From Penelope pileata (taxonomy: Eukaryota; Chordata; Aves; Galliformes; Cracidae), in the NCBI GenBank assembly GCA_013396635.1, contig WBMW01004965.1, forward strand, positions 1,901,295 to 1,965,294: DNA of 64,000 nucleotides, written 5' to 3'. The notes under the pieces are model-generated. The model searched no databases, was not told where the DNA came from, and saw only the letters and a list, made by a program, of their open reading frames with translations. The position numbers and the translations under genes were made by a program. Of the stretch, positions 1-11,498 are shown piece by piece; within the stretch, counting starts at the first letter, position 1; every line of letters begins with the position of its first letter.

Positions 1-2584
1 CAAAACTACTGACCCCTGGGTGCGCATATATCCCTGTGTAGGCATCCCTTCGATGACCAGGAGCCAGTGTCCCCTGGTGTCACACTCCAAGAAGTCCCAC
101 TCCCCCTTTATTGGAGATTTACATTTTCTGGTGTCAAGTTTATGGCCTTTACCCATTTGCTGTAAGCCCATTTACAGTGTAACTGTTGACATCTGAATTG
201 ATTTCCAAGACAGAGCTGCAAGTGGTCTTGTAAACAGTTGTCAGCAACAGTTGTAATTAAAGAGCACAGAGTGCAAACACAGACCACAATAGCAGCCTGT
301 AGGAGTTACACTGCTGTATCAGCTTTAATGTGGAGAAGCCCTTAGGGCCATATCAGCGCTTACAAGGGTTTGTTGATGGTTTTCCCTCCCTCCTCCCCTC
401 TTCTGAAAGGGACCGAAAAAAACCAAACCTAACAAAGCTTTTCCTTAGGGAAAGGGAAGGAGCTGATAGTGTGAGATATGCCAAGCCCTCCACAACAGGG
501 AGATGGGACAAAGGTGACACCTCCCTTCTGCAGAAGGACTCTCAGCCCAAGGACATCTCTGTGGGCCCTGAGCATGGACCACATTGCTGGGGTGGGAGGA
601 ACAAGCCAAAGGAGGTGAGGACGTGGAAGGAGATTGCTGGGGATTGATCCACTGGCCCCAAAATTCTGGAGAGGTGGTTACAGCAGAGACTGTCTGTACC
701 TGGAACTGGCTGCAGGTTAGCTGATTTCACAGTAAAATAACCCATGACTCAGTTTATTTTGTCTGACGTGGATCATTTGACACTTTAGTTCACACTACTG
801 AACACATTCTGGAAGTGGACCTGCTGAAATTCGCCTGCAGCAAGACTGAAGTAGATCTCCAAAGAGCTGTTGAACCTCTGCCAGCTGCTAAGGAGAGCCC
901 ACACCTTGCTGTCAGCTGCAAGCACTGATCTCCTCACCTGTGCGGTCTCCCCTGGCTCCCAGAATGGGCAGCTCTCTTCCATTTAAAAGGAAATTCTCAA
1001 GCAGCTGTGATCTTTTGTGTTGTAGTGCTGTGCTGAGATCCTACATGTTGTTTTTTGTTGAGAGTGGACTCATGGGGCCTTGTCTACAAACAAATACATC
1101 CATTGTGGCTGGGAGCACAGCCAAAGTGCTGTGGGAAAGCAAAGGAGCTTGAACAACATGGTAAGAATGTGACGGGTAATAATAGGATTTCTGGGGCTGT
1201 CTGGACTGTGGGAACTGGGAATGCTCCTGTGCTGAGAGAAGACTTCAGTATTTGTTGTCTTCTCCTGAGCCCTGATTTTCCTAGAAAGGAGATGGAGCTG
1301 CCTGGAAGGAGGCCACAGTTTGCTCCAGGGGTGTTCCCAGCCTGGGCTGCAGGCAGGGCTGTGGAACATGCCATAATCTTGCTTATAAGGCACAATTACA
1401 GCTCCATATATTTGTCACAGGTCATGGTGCCCACATCAATGCTTCCTGATTAATCCTGGTACTCAGCCTCATCAACCCACTTAATGCTCATTAATTTCTT
1501 ACATGCAGATCAAGAAGAGTGACCTGGGAGACTAAGGGAGCCCCTTGTAGCGGGTGCACCCACCCTTTGAGCAATACATCCCCTCCTTCAGGAGAGCAGA
1601 GGTGAACCTCCTCTTCCAAAAGCAGCATGGCTGTAGGTAGGTAACCATCTCAGAGTTGCTGGGTCAGAAGGATAAGAAATGCAAGAAAAAAGAGCAGATT
1701 TAATGAGACATTAGGCTGTGGAGGGAAGGTTGAGTCAAGTCATGGGTTTGTAGTTGGATGCTGATTTGCACTTCTGCTTTGTGATGATGTAAGCTGTAAC
1801 TTTGCTTCTGTGCACTTCTTGGGATGAAACGTTCCTCCGAGCTCTTCTGGTTTGATTTCTGAACTACTCAAAGAACAAACTCTATAAATAGTTCTCTGCT
1901 CAGTCTTTGGAGTTCTAGTTAAGCAAGCCAAACACTTTCTTCTAGGAACTGGTGGGAATACAGTGCATCTCTATCAGCTCCAGAATTGCAGAGGTTATAG
2001 GGTACTGTCATGGCTAATAGACTCCCAGCACTCACCCCCTCAACCCTGAGAGTATTCTCTGCTTTGTGTTCCCACCCATTTTAGGGTGAAATTTCTGCCT
2101 GTGCTCTTTTAAGTCATGCTGGGATTGTAATGCTGTGTGGTGCAGCTACATTCCCCTGCCTGTCCTTGGAAGAGTAGGTGTCATCACTTACATCCTGCCA
2201 ACCAGCCGTGTGTGCTGACCACTACTCTTCTTAAAATACAGTGCTGTTGACTTTGCTATTGGTTCAAAGTGCAGGGAAGTTTTATGGGTTTCAGGTCTGT
2301 ATGCTTATTTGTCTTGTCCAAAGCCTGCCTGCTCTCCTACAGTGCAAGAAGCCCTGTACGCATGTCACTTCAGCTCTCCCCAGTCCCTCCCTGCTCTGTT
2401 AATCTAGCAAGGTTGTTTTTCTGGAACTTGGCTTGTTTGTCAAGCGAAGCATCATACAGTGCCTGGAGCCAGGATGAAACTCTTGAAACTCAATAGCTGC
2501 ATGCTGCTGCTTCAGAAAGCTCAATTTACTTGGGATGAGTTATTCTAAAGTAATATTTCCTTTCCTGTTTATTTTTTCTGATAG
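1..2584. other. Unique noncoding stretch, no gene recognised
   Basis: No coding gene, RNA gene or recognisable repeat body is seen here. The longest frame (132 codons, 1055-1453 on the plus strand) overlaps frames of 107 and 103 codons on the minus strand and has no recognisable domain, so it looks like chance. The only local structure noted is a group of MYB-like motifs at 180-253, reported as a finding. Base composition matches the rest of the window, consistent with intron or intergenic DNA. Confidence 0.6.
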
Positions 2585-2633
2585 ATCTTCTGCTCCTCCC
2601 GTGCCCTACCACATTAAACCATTTATGCAGAAA
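2585..2633 (+). other. Candidate short exon (49 nt) with good splice sites
   Basis: A T-rich tract ending in CTGATAG precedes 49 nt that end in GCAGAAA followed by GTAAGC, a good donor. One frame is open and continues from the upstream side; it reads SSAPPVPYHIKPFMQK across most of the interval. That peptide has a proline-rich, coding-like look, but I do not recognise a family. It could be a small alternative exon of a large host gene, a noncoding-RNA exon, or a chance pairing of splice-like motifs. No flanking exon of a known gene was found to support it. Confidence 0.2.
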
Positions 2634-3160
2634 GTAAGCAGTCTGGGTTTGTCCTTACGACTCCACTGGAACCAGTTGCTTATTCCTGTCATAATTCTGC
2701 CACCAAGTGCTTCAGCGCAAGAAATTATAAACTACCCTCTGCAGTTGCTACGTTTTACTGCAGAGCTGTAAGCGAAATCACATCCTCATTTTAGGTTAAT
2801 GGTCTGATACATGAATACTGAAAGCTTTCTGAGTTTCACCCTGTGAAGTGCTGCAGCATCCAGAGGGAGGAGCGAGTCTGGAGACCACCTCCTCACAGAA
2901 GTGAGCCACTGCTTCTGCAGTGCTGTCAGCAGCTGCAAAAGCTGATGAGCACGGCGCTGCCAAGCAGTGCCCAGCTGGGGGAGAAAAGCAAGTCCTTGAA
3001 CCAACCTTCTCTTTGTTTCTTCCAGCACTGACTTCCAGGGCTGCAAAGAGAAGCATTTCTTCCTCACTTCTTCAGTGGTGGTTGAAGCATCTTCCAAATG
3101 CTGATTTCATTTTGCTTCCACAACAGTAGAAATAAATATAACACAAGTCTTCCTTCTTTT

Positions 3161-3196
3161 CAGTCAAGAAAAAAGGCAATGCCTTTTTCTTGACTG
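3161..3196. repeat. Near-perfect 36-nt inverted repeat (hairpin)
   Basis: Positions 3161-3178 are complementary to 3180-3196, leaving a single central base and one bulged A in the A/T run. The arms begin CAGTCAAG and end CTTGACTG. It could extrude as a cruciform or fold as a short RNA hairpin. It lacks the roughly 60-80 nt length and open loop of a typical pre-microRNA. It may instead be a remnant of a palindromic insertion or a replication-slippage product. Confidence 0.85.
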
Positions 3197-3916
3197 CTAC
3201 ATCCAAATGTCTCTTCAATCTGTTATCTCTTAATACTGAAGTGAAGAATTACTCATGGGACTATCCTTTTTTTGTCTTGAAGACAGTCCCTATTACTCCA
3301 CAGCATGGAAACCAACTGGGAAAGTAATCTATGCAAATTACATGTACTTTTCTGGTTGAATCGCATTCCCTTCACTCATGGTAATGAGTCACTTGGCATA
3401 AAGTGGACTTGCTATGAATGGAGAGAGCACATCAGGGCTCTGCTTCTCAAGAATTACTTCTGCTTGCTGAATCTCATTTAGGCCTGGAACCATGAGGGGC
3501 GAGACTCTGCTGTCAGCCTCTCTGTGCTCCAGTGACTACAGTTAATCACATTTTTCCTGGTATAACAGGGGAGAAATGGCTCCAGACTCCTGTTAACCTT
3601 GGACGCTGAGGATGATGCTTCTCAGGCAGTCATCAAAGCTGTCTCATGCAGTTCCCAAGTACAGCCCACATGTTCTTTTTCCTTTAGTAATACTGAGACT
3701 AAACCAAGAACTGATCTCAGTCAAGAGGATGGCAGAAGTAAGCTCCACCCCATATGCTGTGTCTGAGAAATGACAACTCAAACTGCATCCTGCCTGGACT
3801 AATTCCTGCAGTCAGCTGCCATCTAAAAACTGGTCCTTTTTCTATCTCAGCACTGGAACGGAGCAATGTAAATTGAATTACCACTCTGGAAAATCTTATT
3901 TTCATGTGGTTGGTTG

Positions 3917-3931
3917 TTTTTTTTTTTTTTT
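3917..3931. repeat. Poly(T) tract, 15 bases
   Basis: Simple homopolymer followed by CCCC. No target-site duplication or element body was recognised next to it. Confidence 0.9.
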
Positions 3932-6702
3932 CCCCTTACATAGTAATTAACTCAATGACCAGATGATGAGATCTGGTTCCTAGACCAAAAGCACAGCTAA
4001 TCAGAAGAGCCAGAATTTCCTGCTCACAGCTTTGTGAGTGCTACAGCAAAAGAAACTCCTGCGGGCATAACATGTTACGTTTCTTCCAACCTTACATAAG
4101 CTTACATAGCTTTTTCTTCTCTAGAATACCTAACTCTTATTTATTGTAATGGAATCAGACAACTGACACTGAAGTAATATGACACCACGGATTGATAGTA
4201 GAATGACATATTACTATGTCACTTTCTTATGAGAATAACTATCCTATGTTACAAGTGTAGTGAATTGAAACGCATCCTTTAGGAAGATGCCTAATCTCAT
4301 TTTTAAATGTCCAAGTGATGCTGAGGCCCCTACTTTGTCAAATAAGGTCTTTAATTGCCCTTACTGCTAGGATAGGGCATCTAACTTCAAGATGGTTGTG
4401 GTGGTTTTTTAATTTAGTGTCATTGACTTGCTCTGTGACCTTGGATGAGAAGGGATGGATCAGTTGTTTAAGGGTAAATTGATCTTGGAATTTATGTAGT
4501 AATATACCCACTCTGCAGAGCCTCCAGAGTTGTTTAAAATGAGCAAACCCTGGATAGAGTTTCAGGCTGGGTTCTTTTTTTATGTGTGCTATGAGGGTAT
4601 CACTTTGTGTTATCATTGGCCTCGGGTATAAATCCTGTTCAGCAGGTGGCCTGGGCTCAGGCTGTGCCTGTGATGGCAGGTAAGACGTTTGGTCAGGCCT
4701 GTGTCTGCTCTCTGTGCTGACACAGTGACAATATTGATTCCTGACTTTCAGGAGGAGCAGTGAAGATGAACCTCCGTATGCTTTTGTGATGCCATGGTGT
4801 CCTTTAGATACCAGGGAGTAAAAACACGACCGTTATCTTCGTACTGAAGCTGCATGTTTGTTAGCAAACCCTATTGTCTCATTTTGCACTGCTTTGCAAC
4901 AAATCTCAGTGCAAATTGCAAATATAGTCTGAGTGGCAGCACAGGTGAACCATCACGCATCTGTCATCAGAGTAGCATTTAACTAATTAGGAGATAAATG
5001 ATAATGCCATTAAAAGCATTTTGAGACCAGTGAAAAATATTCCAGCAATGACAGAAATCATGCACAGTTCCAGTCACTGAAATGGCTGATGGGTCTGTGC
5101 TGGTCTTGGACTGGTACTTAGCACAGGGGAAGCTCATGAGCTTCAGAGCAGCATCTCTCTGCCCTGATCGAGACAAATTACCTTTGTACTTTGATCCAAA
5201 CAAACCCTGATCTCTCTGTTGCCATTGAACTCACCTTGTCTGAAACCTAATCTGACTACTTTATTCTACCTCTGCACTGGGAATTCACTCTATCATTAGC
5301 ATTTCAATCTATTTAATTCACTGAGGGTCGCTGAGCAATGTAACCGAATCCATGCGAAGCTACCACTGGCAATTTAGCTGTCAGATAGTCTCACCTTCTA
5401 TTTTCAGCTGTGCTCAAATTTGTTACTTAAGGGGGTGCATGCTGAATTTCTGGATTAGCTTCCCCCGACCCCTCTATTGTATCGCTGTCAGTTATCTTTT
5501 AGCTGGGAGTCCTGTTTACATTGTTCTATTATACTGATTACAACTTGCCAAAGGTATGGATGGAGTGCTTGGGCACTCTACTCACAGGCCAGTAGCTCTG
5601 GGATTAAGCCCCTGCATTTAGATAAAGTGCATTTATGCACTTATTATTACTGTTGTGATGAAAGTATTTGTTAAAAACACCTTCTTTAGTTGCCCAGCTA
5701 ATGCCTCTAGAATCTTGAGATCCGATGGTTTAGGCTGGGCAGTCAGTTGCATCCTCTGGTTCTTTGTGATGTACTCCACAGTGCCAGATTCTTATGCCAA
5801 AGTTAATACTTTAAGAAATAAGGATTTAGGTTAAGGCAAGCCAACTGCACCATTTCTTTCCTAAAGTGTTATTTCAAGCAGCTGTGCTCCCTGGCTTTCT
5901 GTGTCTTTCACTCCTTTTCTCCTGCACAGATTCCACTGTATCTTAGCTTTGTATTTATTTACTCATGCCCTGCCACTCTCCCCAAGCTCTATGTTCTAAT
6001 GATCTTTTTAGTAAGCACATATGCTAAAGCATATATTTAGTTTTGAACCAGCTTATGGCTCTCCTTAGGTGCAATTCAGAGCAGGAAGCAATTTGTTCTT
6101 GTTAATGAAGCTGTGTACACGTGCACGCTCTGCCTGTGTCAGCTACAGTTTGGTCGCCTGTTGCAGCTGCTATAGCTCCATATTCAAGTCCTCTTGAAGT
6201 CTAATTCAAAAAATAAGCAGAGAATAGAATAACACGTGCATAGGCTTTTTGGGAGGAAAACAGGCAGGTTGAGCATTTATGTTGTAAAGTTCATCAGTAA
6301 ATTTATTACATTATATTCTTTCACTGGTTAGTTCTGTTGTACCTTGAGGATCAGAATTTTGTTTTTACCTTTTCCAACATAAGCTTGGAGCAAACTTCTT
6401 CAGAGTCAATAGATTCAACCTTATGGGAACATGAGAGAGATTACAGCCTTTCAGGTTAAATGCAGGAAGGTGGTAGTATATAACAGAATAGTTGACTAAA
6501 ATGTCAGACCCTTGGCTTCACTAGCACTTGCAGATCTGCCCTGTGGCTTACTGATCACTTAACTTCTCCCCATTCCCCTTCTTCAGGCTTTAGCTACCAG
6601 CTGCCATCTGGCCTTCAAGTCCTGATACTGTGAGGCTGAAGAAGGCTGCTTTGGGGGGTTTAGGTTCTGAGGTAACTGATACTGCCCTGCTTCTGATTCC
6701 AG

Positions 6703-6751
6703 CTCTACCTCCTGCTGTGTAAATATGTTCCTGTGCAATTGCTACACAAAG
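6703..6751 (+). other. Candidate short exon (49 nt) with strong splice sites
   Basis: The upstream sequence CCCTGCTTCTGATTCCAG is a good acceptor with a pyrimidine tract. The interval ends in ACAAAG followed by GTGAGTA, close to the consensus donor. Two of the three frames are open across the 49 nt, so the reading frame cannot be chosen. No homology is recognised. This is among the best paired splice-site matches I noticed in the window; it may be an exon of a noncoding RNA, a rarely used exon, or a decoy. Confidence 0.22.
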
Positions 6752-7114
6752 GTGAGTAAAAAGCTGTGGCTATTCTCTAGGAGGATCATTTCTGGGTAGG
6801 AAACTGGAACATTGATCAGGAGCCTCAGTAAAATCCAATTCAGATTGCTGATGAATACATCCTGACTTTGGGCACAAGCCTCCTGTTAATACTAATGGGA
6901 ATGTCACACATGAATGCTGGAGAATATTGCCCATTATTTTTGGTCCCAGGGCTCTGAGCTGAGATTCCCTGAGAAAAATGGCCATTTGTATTTTGCAGGC
7001 TGCAATTCATGGCATGCAGTGCATGGTGGCTGTTATTTACCTTATAGAACTGTAATGTGATAAGGAGTCTATGTAAGCCACTTAACGGTCTGTCTGCCTT
7101 AAAGAAAATGTGTA

Positions 7115-7203
7115 CCTGATCAGGCTCTGATTTATGCCACTTTCACCCCAGTGTAACTCTGTTGGCTTCAGTGGTGCTATCCCTGATTTATGCTAGTCTT
7201 AGT
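7115..7203. mobile_element. Ancient CR1/L3-like repeat tail remnant
   Basis: The segment has the pattern of old amniote CR1/L3-type tails: CTGATTTATGCCA, CCAGTGTAACTC, GGCTTCAGTGG, then a second CTGATTTATGCTAG. The repeated TGATTTAYRC and CAGTGTAA motifs around a TTCAGTGG core are characteristic of these elements as I know them. The copy is diverged and carries no coding sequence. Boundaries are approximate and the subfamily cannot be named without a repeat library. Confidence 0.5.
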
Positions 7204-7440
7204 TGGACTTCATGAGTTTATGTACTTTATATGACTCAATACGTGAGGAAAATGTAGTCTAACAAAAAAACCTGCCTGTGCACTGCGGCTGCAGGTTCTT
7301 TGTGGAGCCATTAACAGGGGCACTGCGGAAACACCTGCTCCGATGCAGTGCCTGTATATTCCAGGGGGTTATATCCCACAGCTAGAGAGATGTAACTTAA
7401 TGATTTTGTGCTTTGCTAACGTGCTGCCTCCTTGGCACAG

Positions 7441-7468
7441 TGGAGCATACAGCTAGACAGTAAGTATG
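7441..7468 (+). other. Candidate microexon (28 nt)
   Basis: A branch-point-like GCTAAC and pyrimidine-rich GTGCTGCCTCCTTGGCACAG lead into the interval, which is followed by GTAAGTC. A second donor-like GTAAGTA lies inside it after GACA. One frame is open and reads WSIQLDSKY. The acceptor is convincing by eye, but so short an interval could arise by chance and no host gene is identified. Confidence 0.15.
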
Positions 7469-8334
7469 GTAAGTCTTGTAGGATGAGAACAAGAATTTGA
7501 CTGTGGTAATCAGGGCTTTTTATTTTTTACATGGCAGATCAAGTTCCTTGCCCAAAATATACAAACTTCACACAGATTGTCCCTTCAACCTGAACACAAC
7601 TGCTCTCCTTATCTTAATTGCTTTGCAGCATCAGCACTTATGTTCTGGCTTTGGGCATGAAAACAGTCCATTTATGATGTTTATATTGCAGTAACAGCCA
7701 GGACATACAGTCTTAGATCCAGGACTCTTTGTGCTAGAAAATGTACAAACAGACCAGGAAACTGCTCTGTCCCAGCAGCTCTGTGCTCCTGTTACTGAGG
7801 ACATGGCAGCCTTTGTCACCTGGCCTTGCTGCAAGGGACATGACCTTTTCTCCAGCATCTGGACCTGGAGAGTCAGTCTGAGCTCTGGTGAGAGTGCTGG
7901 TGAGATGCCCATTACTGCCATTGGTTTCCAGGTCAGCTCATCTTCTCTGGTACACCTGGTTGCAGCTGGTCAGCCTTCATACCGACGACCGCTCTGCAGC
8001 TGATCCTTGTTTCATTCCTCATCTCTCTTTGTGAACTTTGCCTGCCATCCTGTTAAGCTCTTAAGCACATTTTAATCTAATGAATGTGAGTATCAGGTAC
8101 ACTCAGGTGTCAGGTGTGAATACAGAGGCTGGGTGAAGGTTTCAGGGAAAATGGTAAATCCATTTTGGGATTTGTCTGTACTGCAAGGACAGCATGATAA
8201 ATACTTAAGTTGTGTATCATGGAGTTGTAATGCTTGGCTGGGTTTGTGGCTAACCTTTGCCTGGCAGTGGGATGGCAGACTGAGACACCTTCATGTTCTG
8301 TTGCAATTTTTCACCAACTGCTTTGGCTCTTCCT

Positions 8335-8338
<4 letters not shown>

Positions 8339-8366
<28 letters not shown>
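8339..8366. repeat. Poly(A) tract, 28 bases
   Basis: An uninterrupted run of 28 A. It could be the tail of a retroposed sequence on the plus strand or simple slippage expansion. The preceding 300 bases show no recognisable coding remnant or CR1 body, and no clear target-site duplication was found, so a retrocopy is not claimed. Confidence 0.9.
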
Positions 8367-8369
<3 letters not shown>

Positions 8370-8487
8370 GCTGAAGTCTTAAAATGAAAAGTGCATCCTT
8401 CTTAGCATGGTGAAACAGCAAGCTGAAAGTTTTTACAGTATTTAGCTGTAATTTATGCTTCTGCTCTCGTAAGGGGTCTGTTTGCCC

Positions 8488-8550
8488 TTGATCCATGTGC
8501 GTAAGTCCCATTAACGTTAATAGGAGATGAATGCAAGCATTAGCTGACGA
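8488..8550. mobile_element. Ancient CR1/L3-like tail remnant
   Basis: The sequence CATGTGCGTAAGTCCCATT followed by AACGTTAATAGGAGATGAATGC matches the layout of CR1/L3-type tails, in which GTAAGTCCCATTGA is followed by CTTCAATGGGA. The near-palindromic CCCATT...AATAGG core is retained with several substitutions. It is noncoding and only a terminal fragment. Limits are approximate. Confidence 0.5.
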
Positions 8551-8830
8551 AGAATTCCCTAAATGCTGCCTTCAGTTCCAAAGCCCGGAGTCAGTCCCTG
8601 CCTCTGTTGCTCACCAGCTCCCCGCAGCCTGGAGCTGCTCCTGCTCCACGCAGCAGCCAGCCAAGGCTTTGTGCTGTCCTTGCATCGCAAAGGCTGAGGG
8701 CTGGTGGGAGGTGTCTGGGTTCCCTGGCAAGGCACAGGCTGCGCAAGAACTGCAGAGAGAGACATCAGCAAGGGGTGTTTTGCGCTTAGCTTACGCTGTA
8801 ATGAGCTCAAACCCCTGGGTGGTGGAAAAA

Positions 8831-8859
8831 GGGGGGGCGGGAGGAGATGAGGGGAGGGG
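8831..8859 (+). other. G-rich run, possible G-quadruplex
   Basis: G tracts of 7, 3, 4 and 4 occur within 29 bases. The long first tract can supply two G3 steps, so a plus-strand quadruplex is possible, with one loop of nine bases. No nearby gene start is identified, so any role is unknown. Confidence 0.4.
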
Positions 8860-8895
8860 AACAACTTGTTTCAGGCAGCAAATCAGTTGCTAACT

Positions 8896-9060
8896 CTGAT
8901 CCAAAGCCATTTGCATAGATGATGTTGGCCTGGGGTGGGTTGGAAATACAAGGCATTCTGTAGACAGCTGCCCAAGGGAATGCTAATTAGCTGGCAGGCA
9001 ATTAATAATTAATCAGACTTTTGTTCATTGTGAAGACAGTGTTTTCATTGGCAGCTCCAT
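8896..9060. promoter_or_regulatory. AT-rich block with POU and homeodomain motifs
   Basis: An exact POU octamer ATTTGCAT lies at 8909-8916. TAATTAG lies at 8984-8990 and a run of overlapping TAAT motifs at about 9000-9013, followed by TTGTTCATTGTG, which resembles SOX sites. Such clustering is typical of developmental enhancers and conserved noncoding elements, but AT-rich DNA produces these motifs often. Conservation cannot be judged from one sequence. Confidence 0.25.
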
Positions 9061-11460
9061 AATGTTCCGAGCTCGCCTTGCCTTTCTCTCACAGGCTGAT
9101 ATCATCGGGCTGGAACTAGGCTTCGCGGTGACTTGCTTCTCGCTGCCTCTGGCACCCGCGCGCCCTGGCCACATGTGCAGCCTGGGCCATGACCCCAGCG
9201 CTTGGCTGGGCTCTGACGGCCCATTTAACAGTCAGAGGCTGGAGAGGCAAAGGGAGTTGCTGCCGAGCTATTTTTAACCAGCGGAACGGTTAAATAATTC
9301 ACATGCAGGAGCAGTGGTCTGGGCTGCACCGTGCACTTGAAAGGGGAGAAGAGTGTTGCATTGCCCCTGCTTGACCTTAACAAGCACGGGTTCCCAGACT
9401 CTTTAACACAGAAACAAAAGCACAAACAAGCCTCCAGGAGTGCAATCCCTGTCCCACTGCTGTTGGTGGAACTCCTGGCTCTTGACTGATGGAGCCTGCA
9501 TCATGCTTAGCTGCAAGGCATGAGTTGTTCAGTATTTCCTTTCTTTTTAATGCTGCAGAACCCCTTTTTTTTCCCATGACAATAAAACCCAGTTATGGTA
9601 CGAATAGGAGCCCAGTTTTGGAAATATCAAAACTTCTGGGTAAAATAGGAATAAGTTCAAGAAAGCTCATTAGAAACAGCAAGCTCCATTTCTGGCTGCT
9701 CCTCTTAATATGGGGTATAGGAAGGCCATGTCCCTTCCTACCAACTAGACTTCATCTGGGCTACCAGAACTGGTGCTTCTGGGGAAAGTGTGGCAGTGGT
9801 TTGGCTCTGAAAGATTTAAGAACATTCACAGCAGCAGCTGTTCTATAGAGCAGCGGAGTTGTCAGTGAGCTATTGAGGGGCAAACAACCCAGCAGTCATC
9901 CGCTCCAAATTTGGACAAGTGGGCATTTTTAATTCTCACTTACTAAACAGGTGAAGTCATTCACTTTTGTTTGTTGAGGAGACATACATTTCTGTGAACA
10001 AGTTTTTCACTGAAAGTGAAAAATGAAATGGAGATAAAATGAGAAGATTTACCATAATTGAAAACTGATTTAATCATACATTACCTGCCCTGGTCTTGAG
10101 ATGCTTTTATGATTATTATATTAAAATTTCAGGACACTAGTGTAGAGCGGGGAGAAAATATTCTTGTCTGACATGGGAAGTGCTGAAACAGTGTATGATA
10201 ATTCATCTGCCTGTGTACCCAGAAAGTCTTTGATCTGGGATGGAATGAACTGAAGACCTTCAACCATTCTTGTACTCTTGCCTTGAGTCTGCTTGCTATC
10301 GTCAATAGGTAATGCTTAGTGTTTTCAATGGAGATGCAGCTTGTTGTTAATTTCTGGTAAATTTATTTTAGGGGGGTGAGATTTTACAACTAGGAAAATG
10401 TACCACAACTGTGTAGGCAAAGGAAGCCCTGCTAAACCCTTGTCCATTGAAGAAAAGACATGAACTCAGTCCTGTAAGCGTGAGAGAATCCACAGAGGAG
10501 CTCAACTTTGAAAGACAAATGTGCAGCAAACCAGGCTTCACTGATTCTGCTGTTAATAGGACTGCTTGTTTCCTTTGATTCCTACGTGTTAGCTCAGCTG
10601 TGTTTTGGGACTGAACAAGATCTTTCCATTAGTTCAATTTCAAACACATGGTAAACGACTCTGTGCCTGGAGCACCCCAGATTCCCGGGTGGTCTCTGTG
10701 CAGAGGCCGGGGCTGCCTTGCTTCTGAGATCAGGCAAGATGTGGCTTGTTCACGCTGCCGTGGTTTGCGCCCGCTGGATCACAGCAAAGCTAATTAGTGC
10801 AAGGAGGAGGAGTTGTCCCTCATGTGTCCCAGGTTTGAGGCTCTCACTGTGTCTCCACACCCCAAATCATGACATTTGTTGATGGAGGCGTGTGAAGTCT
10901 CTTTAAAAGAATGTGGCTTGTGATGATCCTCAGTGGCTTTAATGAATCATTTGTGGCCTAGGTGACTCAGCCAAACCAGGATGGCAGCCAGCAGCTGGTC
11001 AGGGGAGTCCTGCTGAAGACTCAGGCTTTGACAGCACACGCTGATATCGTGTGCTAAGAGCACAGCTTTTTGTAAAGGCCAGATGTAACCCATGTACAGG
11101 CTGCATACTTCAGAAAGAGCATTAATAGAACATCAGCAAGGAAAACAAATCTGGCATCAGAGCCAGATTTTTCTGGCCAAAAATGTAAGCAAGTGGGTGG
11201 AAAGGCTGCACATCCAGTGTTCATATTTGAAAATGGAACTGATAGCACGCTTGAAAAACATGACCTTATGTTCACCAAATCCCACTTCTTTTTCTACAAC
11301 TGCATGGTATCTGCCTTCCCTTCCTTTCACGCTGTGAGAGTGCATTCCTGTGGGAGGCAAATGCCCTGCCTGCTTGTGAGAGCATGCAAAACGGCATGCT
11401 GTGCTCCGTGCAGTGCAGAAGTTCAATTTTTAGATAATACAGAATGGGGATGTCTTATCT
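9061..11460. other. Unique noncoding stretch
   Basis: No gene, RNA or recognisable mobile element is seen. Open frames reach only 119 codons (9489-9848, plus strand) without domains. Around 10020-10140 the sequence becomes AT-rich with homeodomain-like ATTA motifs. The remainder has no structure that I can interpret. Confidence 0.55.
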
Positions 11461-11470
11461 AATACTGCTG

Positions 11471-11492
11471 GCAGACTCTCCTGAGAGTCTGC
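11471..11492. repeat. Perfect 10-bp inverted repeat
   Basis: GCAGACTCTC and GAGAGTCTGC are exact reverse complements separated by CT. It is the first of three inverted repeats within 230 bases. Confidence 0.9.
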
Positions 11493-11498
11493 ACAGCA

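Larger units (their letters stand above)
2640..6700. other. Unique noncoding stretch
   Basis: Apart from the hairpin at 3161-3196 and a 15-base T run at 3917-3931, no gene or repeat is recognised. The open frames are short (103 codons or fewer) and several occur on opposing strands over 2786-3129. Around 4627-4679 a TATAAAT motif is followed by a GCAG/GTAAGA donor-like site, too weak alone to call a promoter and first exon. Confidence 0.55.

Noticed and set aside
8339..8366. Poly(A) as the tail of a processed pseudogene
   Set aside because: No recognisable coding remnant upstream and no target-site duplication found by eye.
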